Shown here piece after piece: positions 36,835 through 47,828 of a stretch of 64,000 nucleotides of DNA (the stretch's first letter is position 1; every line of letters starts with the position of its first letter). Under the pieces are notes generated by a model. The model had not been told where the DNA came from. It ran no database searches and saw nothing but the letters and a program-made list of their open reading frames with translations. The position numbers were made by a program, and so were the translations under genes. This stretch comes from Ampullaceana balthica. Taxonomy: Eukaryota > Mollusca > Gastropoda > Lymnaeidae. The stretch is taken from positions 1 to 64,000 of the forward strand of contig CALYLW010000504.1 of the NCBI GenBank assembly GCA_944989445.1, read 5' to 3'.

Positions 36835-39443
36835 AACCGATCCCTACCCCGAACCACGTGATCTAAGCCACTACAGGAAAATGTACACGGAAGGCGAGCT
36901 CAAGGACAAAGACCGGAAGCGGAGTTCTCCTCCCGCATCCCACCCCTCCCCGGTGGCGCAATCCCTTACCCACGGGTTTGAGGCGCCTCCCCAGCCATCC
37001 CCGGAAGTTCTTCCCCCGGCCTCCGCCGCCCACGCCCCGTCCTCCACATCGACGCCGATGGAATCGCCCACAGCAGCGTTTTCCTCCACCGCGACGTCCT
37101 CGTCACCGCAACCCGGGGTGCCGAAGGGGGACGCCCACGCGGCCCATCACCACCAGCATTCGTCCAGCCACCAGCATTACCACCCTTACGCCGACACTGA
37201 CCATCATGGGAACAGCGATTCTGACTCATCAGGCGTGTACGGGGCTGATGGAAACAGAAGGTAATGAGAACTCAATTTAATTATACAATAAAGATCGTTA
37301 TATTTTCAATGTATTTGAGATTATAAAATTGCCAAATTAGTTTACATTAATTATAGTTTTTTGTGTGTTTTTTTAACCGTCCCATGCCCTTGTGAAAATT
37401 ATGTTTTTGAGGACCGGTTAACCGTTCAAAAAAAGACCCGTTAACGTCGGTCCTTATTTGTCTTATGTTTTGAGAGCCAATAAGAGAATAGATCAAATGT
37501 TCGCCTCGCGTCGTCTGATGGTGACATCAAAGCGTCTGTGATGTCACCGGGGCTTGCGTTCTGCTCTTTTTTTGCGAATTAAAAAAAAATTTTTAAATTA
37601 TCCAAAGAAAGAAGTAAACCATGACTATTTAACAGTCCATTTTTATTTATTAAGACGGCTTATTATCAAAGTGTGTAAAAACAGTTCAAATTCCCATCAC
37701 TGCCCGGCTGTGTGTTAGTTCTCGTCCTACCTCTCGGGAACTAAGCAAATTAAAAAAATAAAAAAATAATCCTAATACAACAACAAAATGAACTCCGGGT
37801 AATAAGCTTATGCCGACTGATTTCTGAGGACCGGTTAACTGTTACCAACCTTAATTAAAAGATTTAATTTGATTCAAAAATATTGTTTACTTCACCACAT
37901 CAGGTACAGAGAGTTTGTTCCAGACGAGCAGAAGGACACGCACTACTGGGAGAAGAGGCGCAAAAACAACGAGGCCGCCCGCAAGTCGCGGGAGAAGCGC
38001 CGAATTCACGACAAGATACTCGAGGGGCGGATCAACTGTCTGGAGGACGACAACACCAAACTCAGGAGGGAACTTCTGGCGCTCAAGAAAAAATTTAACC
38101 TCCCCGATGGTCACCCGTCGCTGGGTCTCCTGGACGACGAGCCTGGCAACCAAAGAGTCGTGAACATTTCCCCACCACCGGCATTGAACCACGGCCAAGC
38201 GTCCCGGAACTCCCCGGTGGGAGTGGTCAACAAGGCACCTGTCCCCGCCCACATGTCGTATAACTCACCGCCACCGCTGCTGTCAGTGGCAGGCGCGATG
38301 CAGATGGGCGTGGCCATGTATTCGAACAATGCCGCAGGCGTTCCCTATTTTATGCAGGACGCTTCACGGTTAAGTCAAGAGACCATGCTCAAGTCACACC
38401 CCTCTACCATCTCAAGAGACCACGCACATCATCCGTTGTCTCAGCACCACCACTCCACCCACCACCCAGCCTACCCCGTTGACCTGCTCAAAAACGAACC
38501 AATTGAAGAGGGCGAGGTCCGAACCCGCGAGAGGAGCAACAGCAACCAAGAGCGCAGAGCCACCTACCAGCTCGAGCCACCGGAAACGACGCTGCTCAGG
38601 CGCGGGAGCGTGGGCAACTACGTCCAGTACCGCTCCCCGATGAGCCCAACGCTGGTCGGGCAAAGCCCATTCGCCAACGCCCACGTGAACCACCTCAGCC
38701 AAGCGCCCTACCAGCCCAGGAGCTACGACAGCTACTCGCACTCGTCGTGGTCTCAGCGTTCGCCCGTGTCCAGCCACAGCAGCGACGAGAACTATGACGA
38801 ACCCTTGCAGCTGACCGTCCGGCGGGACAGCAACGTGAGCGCGCACAGCCACAACGCTCACGACGACAGCAGTATGGAGTCGGAGCAGAGTGCCACCCAA
38901 GAAAAGACCCCCAGCTCCATCAGCCCCCCAGCGTCGTCCTTCCCCCTGAAGCTCCGCCACAAGCTCCCCATGCATGACGTCAGCTACTCCAAAGATCTTT
39001 TCCCGAGCATGGCGTCCGCGGCCTTCGCGGTGACGCCCTCCTCGTTCTCCCCCCACCCCTTCATGAACGGACTCGCCCACCTCTCCGACATGGCGTTATC
39101 GCAAAGCAACCCCCTGTCCCTCGTCAAATCGGAGAGCACTGCTTTGTTCCGCCACAGGAAGGAGCGCACCGGCTCCAGGCGAAACCCTGCCGATTCCAAG
39201 TACCTGGACCCCAAGTATCTCGAGCGAAGACGTAGGAACAACGAGGCGGCGAGGAAATGCAGGGAGAACAGGAAGACGCTGACGAAGATCAGAGAAGCCA
39301 AATCGGATTACCTCGAGACAGAAAACAGCAAACTCAGAGACGAGCTCAACAGCCTGCAAGAGGAGATGAAGCAGCTGAGAGAGCTCATCGAGAAAAAAAG
39401 ACTCGAGCAAGGAATCAAGGATGAGCCCAATGCCGAGTCTTGA
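36835..39443 (+). CDS. Transcription factor with two bZIP domains (NFIL3/PAR/CES-2-like), 3' exons
   Basis: Coding sequence is join(36835..37260, 37904..39443). The first exon follows the acceptor ttccacag, ends at the donor GTAATG, and leaves two bases (AG). The second follows cacatcag and supplies the missing G, so the frame is continuous; it ends with TGA at 39,441-39,443. Together with a missing 5' start they give about 655 codons. The product should be a nuclear, sequence-specific DNA-binding protein. Seen in order: a Pro/Ser/His-rich N-terminal region; FVPDEQKD; a complete bZIP (37,944-38,102); a long Ser/Pro/His-rich middle; and a second complete bZIP near the C-terminus (39,207-39,404). 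ΨKxE SUMO-type motifs occur as LKNEP, VKSE and IKDEP. The exons are GC-rich against AT-rich surroundings. bZIP proteins normally carry one bZIP; two in one chain is unusual. The start codon is not established; ATG 36,881 is inside the exon, but the frame is open up to the acceptor. Confidence 0.9.
37261..37903 (+). other. Intron of the double-bZIP gene
   Basis: A 643-bp AT-rich intron with donor GTAATG and acceptor cacatcag, interrupting the coding sequence between codon bases 2 and 3 shortly before the first bZIP. It contains a direct repeat of gaccggttaac-type words. Confidence 0.8.
37944..38102 (+). other. First bZIP domain
   Basis: The basic region reads [20 protein letters not shown] and has the invariant Asn and Arg of the bZIP signature (NNEAARKSR), closest in pattern to NFIL3/vrille/CES-2 and PAR proteins, which bind TTAYRTAA-type sites. 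The zipper has leucines at exact seven-residue spacing four times, ending in KKKFNLP as in NFIL3-like zippers. The preceding FVPDEQKD resembles the extension in front of PAR-type basic regions. Confidence 0.9.
39207..39404 (+). other. Second bZIP domain, C-terminal
   Basis: The basic region reads [20 protein letters not shown], with the same NNEAARK core but Cys in place of Ser before the conserved Arg. The zipper has leucines at four consecutive heptad positions ([24 protein letters not shown]). It is continuous with the rest of the exon with no stop or frameshift between the two domains. The Cys variant is common in other bZIP families and could make binding redox sensitive; that is inference. 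Confidence 0.88.
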
Positions 39444-41242
39444 ACGAGGGTATTTTCACACTCCTTTCTAATTCTGAACCATTCCTCAAAGGCATAGGAA
39501 TTTTAGTAGGACACCAACTATTTGGGTGATCATGTCATGTCAAGAAAGAAGATTTTGGTGACCTGGAATTGATTCTGTTACCACTGAATCGTGGGCGTGT
39601 CCAGTTACTTAAGTTTTCCATTAAGCTACCTCATATTTTCAGTGGAGAGTCATCAATAAAAGGCAAACATTTTAAAGGGCGTCCAAAAAAATTATTTTTA
39701 TCACACAGTGACTGTAGTTGATGTTAACTATAAGCTTTAATCGCTAGCAAGAGGCGCTACAGAAGCGACTGTTTGCTAGCCTGGAATGCGTCCTTTAAAG
39801 AGATTTCATACTACTGACGTTGATCCACATACATTTTTCACAACTCATCATAACTGCCAACATTCATTGTGAAACCATAAACAATAATCTGTGTTATCTC
39901 AGAAATGGTTTTGGACACCATCCGTACATACGTACGTACATATCGTATACATATCGCTCCATTGGTAACATTCTAAATTAATTGACTTTACATTACATCA
40001 TTTTTATTGTTCAAGGTTGTGTGTTTTTGGGTGTTTGTTTAACCGAGATATCTTTACCTATAGTCTACATAAGACGTACTAATCTTCTGTATACAAGGAG
40101 CTTCTGAAACAGAAAAGATAGTCTAAAACTAAAACTCAAATGTTTCACTGGCCGTCTAATTGGACACACTTCGATAGTGCTACCGTCCATCTGTGGACCA
40201 TCCCTATGACTTTTTACGAAAAGTATTTGAAAGTAACTCATTCCTGGTGACACTTGGTAAGTGATCTCCAAATCATCCTTAAAAAATGCATTTGTTCATT
40301 TTGGGACATGCAGGTCCTAGCACTGTAGGAGACTGTGCATGTCTAAAAAAACACAAAGCCAACAAGTTGGTGACAATATCAGCAGACTCCACACGACTCT
40401 TCAGTTTCCACAAATCTTTGGCTGGCAGACAGTACAATATCTGAAGTCTGCATTCAGTCCATCACCTTTAACTAAAAACGGGAGTTGCTTTAAAATTGAT
40501 GCGCAGAGCAGCGTCATGGGGTGTTTATCTACCAGGTCCTCCACTGGCCCGAACCTCCAAGTCCCTCATCCGCCTCATTGTTACTGGGAAACTCAGTGAT
40601 TGCGATCTCAAATGGTATAATTTAAATTCCATGTCCTAGTAAAAGACAATTCATCTTTCCAGTGTTTACATATCTAGTTTCAGTATGAGACTACAGACTT
40701 TCAGTGTTTTACCTCAGTATGGATGGCGTGGTTATTTGTGAATAATTAAACGCCACAATGACCTTTATGCGTTATAATTTTTTTTTATTATCAAGAAAAT
40801 GAACACATTTTATTGTTTGTTTTTTCATTGTAAACTGACGAACTGCCAGGTTGAATATATTGATCATGGTTGTGTAATTCTAGGTGGTCAGGTTTCAGTT
40901 TTGTTTTATTGTTTAAAATCAACATGCACACATCTTACTGACCATAACTGTTACTCATTGTATGTATGTTAAAATGTGATTGAATATTTGATCTTTAATT
41001 ATTATTATTTGTGAGTATGTTAACTTGGTCCAAGCACAGTGAGATTGAACGTGTGCGTTTTAGATCTTTATTCCTAGCTGAGTGTGTTTAATTGATCCAT
41101 GTACAATGAGATTGAATATGTGGATTAGATTATTTTCCATTGGTTTGTGTGTTAACTTGGTCCATGTCAAAAGTAAACGCAATATTGCATACAAAAAATA
41201 AATTTTTAAAAATAAATATTTAAACCCTGGAGTACTAAAACA
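39444..41242 (+). other. Probable 3' UTR and downstream flank of the bZIP gene
   Basis: A first AATAAA occurs at 39,655-39,660, about 210 bases after the stop; further AATAAA-type signals lie near 41,198-41,217. The transcript end cannot be fixed from sequence alone. No other gene is seen. Confidence 0.45.
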
Positions 41243-41334
41243 TGTCTACCCGCCCATGAATCTAGATAGTTTGATGGCTCTGAATACATTTCTACCCGCC
41301 CCTGAATCTAGATAGTTTGATGGCATTTCACAAG
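41243..41334. repeat. 46-bp tandem duplication
   Basis: The block tctacccgcccatgaatcta gatagtttgatggc occurs twice with a 46-bp period and one substitution. Confidence 0.8.
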
Positions 41335-43309
41335 GCCCCACAAATATGGATTGGATAATATTTTATGAAATTTCTGTACAAAAATTAACTCAATGGAAAT
41401 CCATCTTCTGTCAGCGTTACATAATTATGGCACCTTGAGTTTGTTAATGGCTAGGAGGGTTGAAGGCGCTATATTTTTGGTGGTTGGGTGGCACAAGGTC
41501 CATGTGAATTGTTTTAAATTTAAATTAATAAATATTATTTCCCGATGTTTCAAATGTTGTCAAGACAAGGGGTGGGTGGGGGAAAGAAAGACTCTTAATT
41601 TTAAAATTGTTAGCTGCGGCTATTAAACATGTGTGAATATATTCCCGCTATTGGAAGAGGTATTTCATTGAAATAACTGAACTCATCCGTTTTTAAATTG
41701 TGGTTGTGTGTGTGTGTGAGTGATAACATTTCAAATGTTCAACATCCAACCGTATATCATAGTTTGTTTTATTTAAAAAAATCAACAAGCACTGTTTTCT
41801 CCAATTTCTGGAGAAATTTTTATAATTATTTTTTTTCAATTTAATTTGTTACTGTTTGTTTTCACTGCTATCAGCTGTACTGAGTTTTCTATGAGGAGTC
41901 GTACAGCATCATGTTGTGATTGAGATAACATTAGACATTCTTTTATGTGGGGATATAAACATCCATTAGGAGGGTGGGGGGTATGGCACTAAAATAGTAC
42001 AGAGAGGCCGGGGGGGGGGCTAATGAATGTTTTGCAATCGGTGTGGGCATTAGGACTTTAATTTTATAAGGGATACGGGTTCTTGGCTGATTATGTCGTT
42101 GAGAAATTTTGTAATTAAAAAGGGATTTCTTATAGAGCAATAATTATTTGTAAATATAGATTAGATTTAGAACAGCTGCGGCATTAATTTAAATGATGAT
42201 TATGACTTTAAATATATTCTTTGAATGTATTTTTTCCATTGTTTAATCTACGGTAAAATAGTAACTTTAGTTTTAGCTAAAATCTTTAAAATCTTCTTTT
42301 TTTTTAAAGATTAGGAATTAGGTACTTACAACAGACATATAAATAAAATAGTAGATATATAAATAAAATAGTAGATATATAAATAAAACATTGAAACGCG
42401 TGATCTAAAATAGTGGTCTTGAAATAAAGTGCATGTACATGAATTTTCGTTTTCCTCTTCGGTGGAAAGCACAAAAATCTTGCACACTGTAACCAATACT
42501 TTCTTGTAATTATCGTAACATCAATAGAAATATGATGACGTGTAGTTATGAGAATCCAGAATAGGCTCTAAATATTTTTTGTTGTTGCATTTTAACAAAA
42601 ATTTCAAATAAGACTTTTAACTTATTATTTTTTGTGTTGCCTTTCTGTTGGTGTTTGTATAGTTATTTAATTTAATCACAATTTATTTGAAACATAAAAA
42701 CCTTGCCAAACCAATAATATTTTTTTTAATGATTTCAAACATTCATGACACTTCATAACTAAATTTGTCATGAGTCAATCATTATTACGTATGTTTTTTA
42801 ATTTTATTTTTTTGAGTTTGAGGTCAACAATTGTTGACTGAATGTCCTGATGTTGTTGAAACGATTTACGGGTTAATAATCAATATTATTTTCAGGTTAA
42901 TACTGAAATTGTGAATTATTAATAAAAACTTACAACAAATACATATAGAGGAACTTAGTTCTGTTATTTTTAGTCCGTGTTGTTGAACTGCAAGCCCTGT
43001 GTGTGATTTGTTATAGCATTCCCAAAAGTCGATTGGCATTGTTTACTAGATCTTTTAATTCTGTCCTCGGCCAAATATATTTTTTAAATAACTTATGCCA
43101 TAGAAAGCGGCATCGGATTACGTAGGGTTAAAAAAAAATTTGTCCTTAAATTTCAAATGATTTTTCTCTAGAAGTGTTACCAATTACAGTGTGGAGCAAC
43201 GCATACATTTATTTGTTTAAGTTTATGCAAAAAACGACACAGTTTACGAATGACTTTTCCATAGACTTGTTTGAGTTTTTCCCAAAAATAATATGGTGAT
43301 TCGGACCAA
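41335..43309. other. AT-rich spacer
   Basis: No gene is visible. A 20-bp unit aaataaaatagtagatatat repeats about three times at 42,340-42,388. Confidence 0.45.
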
Positions 43310-43985
43310 ACGTGGCCAAATCATGGCTCGCGAGCCGCATGCGGCTCTTCTGTGTTCACCCTGCGGCTCGCAAACTGTATATGAAATTAAAACTTTTCAT
43401 TTAAAAATAATTTTAAAAATATATGAACGTTTTAAAAAATCTTGACTAAAACAAAGGGTTGAAAATAATTTGGCTTTGATCTAAATTTGTGAATTAAGAA
43501 AAAAAACAAGTTAGCTGAATTAAAGACTGGAATGTGTCAGCAACCATTTTCTGAAGGTGTCACTTCAACTGAGGCAAGTTTTAATATCGCTGAAACTTTT
43601 TATAGGACCTTATTCTGACAGAACTTCGCACCACAACTTCTAGCTACTGATTTAAATAAACTTTCTTTCTCAAAGGCTTTCCTAGTAGAGACATAGCAAT
43701 CAATGTTGACTGTAATTATGAGTCTATATGCAATGTGTTTCTAATAAAAAATTTACATAATTTATATATGTGTTAATTGTCTAACGGTAACGGTTTTATT
43801 TCGTAAAAATACGATTGAAAATTTAAAATCATTTCATTCCAATAAAAAATAATTTTAAAAAATAAAACACAAAACGAGTTTGTCTTGCGAGTGGATTCAT
43901 CACCTATAGTGTTTCAATGCGGCTCTCAACAATTGTTAAAAAATATAATAATTTACAATGGCTCTCAGTTACTACAGGTCTGGAC
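43310..43985. mobile_element. Degraded hAT-like element remnant
   Basis: The left side has ggccaaatcatggctcgcga gccgcatgcggctct and the right side ggctctcagttactacaggt ctggacaccc. These are recognisable variants of widespread hAT ends of the form ggtgtccaaa...ggctcgcgggccgc. Inside, the + strand reads LKTGMCQQPFSEGVTSTEAS and a few further codons, reminiscent of GTF2IRD2-like hAT transposases. No TSD and no long frame remain. Confidence 0.4.
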
Positions 43986-45402
43986 ACCCTTTATTTAGAC
44001 CGAGATTATTTCAATTTTCAGCTCAAGCCGTACATTGGCATCAAATGTTAACATACGTGTTAAAATCAGTGGCTGACTGCAATAACTTTTAGTTAATGTC
44101 TCGTTATCTTTATAAACCTGTACACCATTTGATTATTGTTTTGAAACAGTTTTGTGAACATGGTCAAGTTTTAAGAGTGGGTCACTCGAAAAAAGATCAA
44201 ACTGGCTACAGCAAATACCCTCCCCCCCCACACACACACACCAAAAGAGCACTACGGGGTACACTGGTCAGTGAAACTGTATGGGACTTTACAATACACG
44301 GAAAGCTGAAATTAAATGTAGATCACCTTTGATCTCCCCCAACATACTCACCACTCGTATGTTCAATACATGAATTAAGTTTTAATTTCTGCGAAAAGTA
44401 TGCGTTCATTTCAAAATATGTGGTTTGATTTTATAAAAATAAAATACTAATCATAAATTGCAAGCTAGAAATTATAATTTAAAAGTTTTTGCGATGAAAA
44501 AGTGAAGGTGACAAAATGAAGAACGGCTCCTCCTAGCATTCTACACAAAGTTCAACTGGGGTTGCCAGGTAAACCTCATTATCAAGAGTAATCTGAGCTG
44601 TACTACATTTCCCCAAATCCTCACGCCAAAAATGTCACAGACCTGTTGGACTAACACCTATTTTCAAGTGCCCCTCTCTAGTACTCTGCCCTGCTCAAAG
44701 TCAACACCCCGGCCACACGATAGCCTTATAATTGGTTTGGCCAGGGGTCACTCAGGGCCGTGACCTCACCGCTGCAAGCCCAGTACCCGGTGTCAAATGT
44801 TTGACCAAAAGCGTCCTCGGTGACCGATGCCCAGTTGTCAAGCCGCCCGGACCGGTCAAAGGAGAAGATGCCCGTCCAAATATCTCGGCTCATCATCACT
44901 GACTTTTAGTGCATTCTCGGTGGATTATTCCGCGGTCAATCGTTTGCCCAAATGTTTGGCCTCATTATTTCAAAACTCAAACAGGCTCTCAAATAATATT
45001 TGACGGTCACATTGAACCGGCTGTTCCTAAAAAGATATGAGTTCAAGTTCCATCTTTAGATTAAGATAACCCCAAAAACACCTTCACAGCAAGCAGAAAT
45101 ATTTGTAGAATTGATAAAACAACATAAAAAGTACAGTTTAGTTGTATTTTTTTCACCTGAAGGACCTAAAATAGTACCGTTGTACCATACAAATAATTAT
45201 GATTTGTGTACTATTGAAAACAGCATGCAAGCTAAATTATTTGGCCAGTTGAGACTTAAAAATATATAACAAACAATTAAATTAAAATTACAAATGTTAA
45301 ACTGATTTTAAAATAAGGAGATGCCTATTTTTCTCTGTAAAGGAAATTTAACATAAAATACCTTCCTGAGATGGTAAAGTGATGTATATGAACTATTCAA
45401 TG
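43986..45402. other. Spacer, no supported gene
   Basis: Contains an unassigned 78-codon ORF at 44,096. A proline/alanine-rich GC-richer patch at 44,690-44,900 has no coding support. Confidence 0.4.
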
Positions 45403-45621
45403 CAGTGGCGTCACTAGGGTTGGTGTCACCCTGTGCGGTAGCTCATGGTTTCACCCCGTCACGACTACTCCATAGACAATAGACCTTCTCCGAGTCTGCC
45501 AGTGCCAAAAAAAAACAAAAAAAAACGGTAACATACAGAAATTTAACATTTTGGTGTCACCCCTTGAAATGGTGTCACCCGGAGCGGTCCGCACCACCCG
45601 CACCCCCTAATGACGCCTCTG
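45403..45621. mobile_element. 219-bp hAT-type MITE
   Basis: Ends are CAGTGGCGTCACTAGGG and, inverted, CAGAGGCGTCATTAGGG. The flanking 8-bp sequences are ATTCAATG (45,395-45,402) and ATTCCATG (45,622-45,629), a target-site duplication with one mismatch. The interior repeats ggtgtcacccc, as in known GGCGTCACTAGGG element families. Confidence 0.85.
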
Positions 45622-45771
45622 ATTCCATGGACACTCCCCATACACATAAATCAGTTTACCATCCCATTCGACGTCATCTCCATGATCTGGGAAATTGTAT
45701 AATTTAGCTTGTAAGCTTGATTTCCCGCAAGACATGATGTGTCAAATCTTTATTTTAAAAAAAAACGGAGC

Positions 45772-45929
45772 TGCCAAATTATGTAGGAAACATAGTAAGA
45801 CTCAGATAAACAGAAATAAACATTGCCAAATTATGTAGGAAACATAGTCAGACTCAGATAAACAGAAATAAACATTGCCAAATTATGTAGGAAACATAGT
45901 CAGACTCAGATAAACAGAAATAAACATTC
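45772..45929. repeat. Three 52-bp tandem copies
   Basis: The unit tgccaaattatgtaggaaac atagtcagactcagataaac plus agaaataaacat repeats three times with a period of 52, one base differing in the first copy. Confidence 0.9.
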
Positions 45930-46011
45930 GTTAACATTCTTTTTTTTTAATTAAATTATTCAATTCATAACCATGCGCCACGAGGTTTAAGTTACATTTC
46001 ATGAGAGTAGT

Positions 46012-46192
46012 CAGAGCCGTCTTTACACCATTTTGGGCCCCTGGGCAAAACAATAGTGTTGGGCCCCTCCCCCGCAGGAATAAAATAAATAAATAAACGT
46101 AATATATATAAATAAACATATTGCCATGGAGCCCCTATGCTCGTGGGCCCCCGGGCAAATGCCCAACGGGCCTATGCGCCAAGACGGCCCTG
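46012..46192. mobile_element. 181-bp hAT-type MITE (CAGRGCCGTCTT family), copy 1
   Basis: Ends are CAGAGCCGTCTT and AAGACGGCCCTG. The target-site duplication AGAGTAGT is perfect (46,004-46,011 and 46,193-46,200). The interior carries ttttgggcccc and gtgggcccccgggcaaatgc. A second copy lies at 61,760-61,935. Eight-base duplications and CAG..CTG ends identify the hAT superfamily. Confidence 0.92.
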
Positions 46193-46542
46193 AGAGTAGT
46201 GAGTTAAATGTGAAGGATTTGAAAAAAGGTACGTTCTTACCTGTGTAAGATTTTACTCCCACGGGCTGCAACATCAAAGCGTTATTTCCCACAAATAGCT
46301 ATAGGATATTTTGCACCCTCCCCCACTTTTCAACAATATCTTACCCGTGTTCTAATTTTTATAATGTGACGTATTCGGTCTCATTTTAAGCGCCCCTGAA
46401 CCTAGGCGCCCGGGAACATGATGTACCCTCCCCCACCCCTCCCGCTACGCCTGTGCCATAAACTTACTAGAGATTTGCCATAAACGTACACACACAATTA
46501 ACTGGTTGTATTACTAGAGATTTGCCATAAACTTACACACAA

Positions 46543-46878
46543 TTCTTCTTCTTCTTCGTTCTCAATTTGAGTATTGCGTGCCGACGAGTTTTGCGCCAAT
46601 TGACCCGTGGTCTCCGACTTTGGTCAGCCAAGACCATCTGCAAGGCAGCAGTTGATTTTGGCAAGTGAGGCAGCGTTCACATGCCACGGCTATAAGGGTT
46701 CCACGCATTACCCAGCCGCCTTTTTATTTTCCCTAACTATGCGTTAGGTACCCACTCGAAGCTGGGTGGACTCGGGGACGCCCTAGGTCTCGGGAACAAA
46801 TCCATGGCTTCCCATGGATTCGAACCCGTGACCATCGGTACGCCAGTCGAGCGCGCTGCCACTCGACCACCGTATCCC
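46543..46878 (-). mobile_element. tRNA-derived SINE
   Basis: On the minus strand the head reads cggtggtcgagtggcagcgc, with an A-box-like GTCGAGTGGCAG, and ends in the B box GGTTCGAATCC. The body includes ccgagtccacccagcttcga and gtgcgtggaacccttatagcc-like blocks. The same head and body occur at 47,210-47,486 and, diverged, at 55,996-56,268. The 3' end is a GAA-type repeat rather than poly-A. Confidence 0.8.
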
Positions 46879-47002
46879 CTAATAATTAACACATAATTAA
46901 CTAGTTATATTATAAGTTATATTACTAGAGATTTGCCATAAACTTACACACAATTTTAACTAGTTATATTACTAGACATTTGCTATCGAACAAAACGAAG
47001 GT

Positions 47003-47659
47003 ATGGCCTCATGTGATGACGTCACGTGATTTTGGCCGAGTTTCCCCCCTCCCTTCCTCGTAACACATCGTCACAAAAAAGACCACCCCCCCCTCAAAGG
47101 CGTCAAAATATTTTGTGGGCGGCCCCCCCCCCTAAAAGTCGTATTTTCTATTTGAAAATTAACATGTTTCAAATTACTTTTTTGTCATTTAAGTGTGTAT
47201 TTATCTTATCTTCTATCTTATCCTATCTATACAGACGCTCCTTCTATGCAGAAGATAATTGCGTCCACAGACGATGACAGATATTCTGTTGGCAGCGTTC
47301 ACAGGCCACGGCTTTGTGCGTTCCACGCATTACCCAGCCGCCTAACTAGTGTTAGGTACCCATTCGGAGCTGGGAGACTCAGGGACGCCCTAGGCCCCGG
47401 TAACAAATCCTTGCCTTCACATGGATTCGAACCCGTGACCATCGGTACGCCAGTCGAGCGCGCTGCCACTCGACCACCGCGCTGTATAAGGCTGCACTCT
47501 AATATCGTAACAATCAAATATTTCAGTGGAACTTTTATTTAAAGTTGCGCGTTTTGATGTGACGTCACAATTCTTAAACACCCCCTCGTCACACATCGTC
47601 ACAAATGTGTGCCCCCCCCCCTTTTTTTTTAGTGCTTGACGTCCTTTATGGACGGCCCC
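47003..47659. mobile_element. GGCCGTCCATAAATGACGTCA-type DNA element, copy 1
   Basis: The right end reads tgacgtcctttatggacggc ccc; the left end is decayed (ggcctcatgtgatgacgtca cgtg). Subterminal ccctcgtcac and atgtgacgtcacaattctt blocks match the better copy at 47,829-49,689. A SINE has inserted inside it. No transposase remains. Confidence 0.7.
47210..47486 (-). mobile_element. tRNA-derived SINE inserted in the preceding element
   Basis: It has the same tRNA-like head (gtggtcgagtggcagcgcgc, B box GGTTCGAATCC) and body as the copy at 46,543, with a 3' part containing agaaggagcgtctgtataga and a gataagata tail. The surrounding DNA element aligns with copy 2 on both sides of this SINE (aagtatttat and taatatcgtaac), which places the insertion after the element arrived. 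Confidence 0.8.
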
Positions 47660-47828
47660 TATGTAAACTTAACATAGTTTTATTTTCATTAATATATTTT
47701 TTAAAGACATAATAAAATGTCTATAAAAAAAAATTCACCACGCACCTTCACGGGAATATCCCGGATGAAGACAAATATATTCACATTATTTCGGGATGAG
47801 CAAACATCTGAGACATGACACACCCTTA

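Noticed and set aside
38412..39080. 222-codon ORF antisense to the bZIP exon
   Set aside because: It is a shadow of the GC-rich coding exon on the other strand and has no recognisable domain.
46800..47486. tRNA genes suggested by A and B boxes
   Set aside because: The tRNA-like heads are joined to a shared SINE body and 3' tail in several places, so they are SINE copies.
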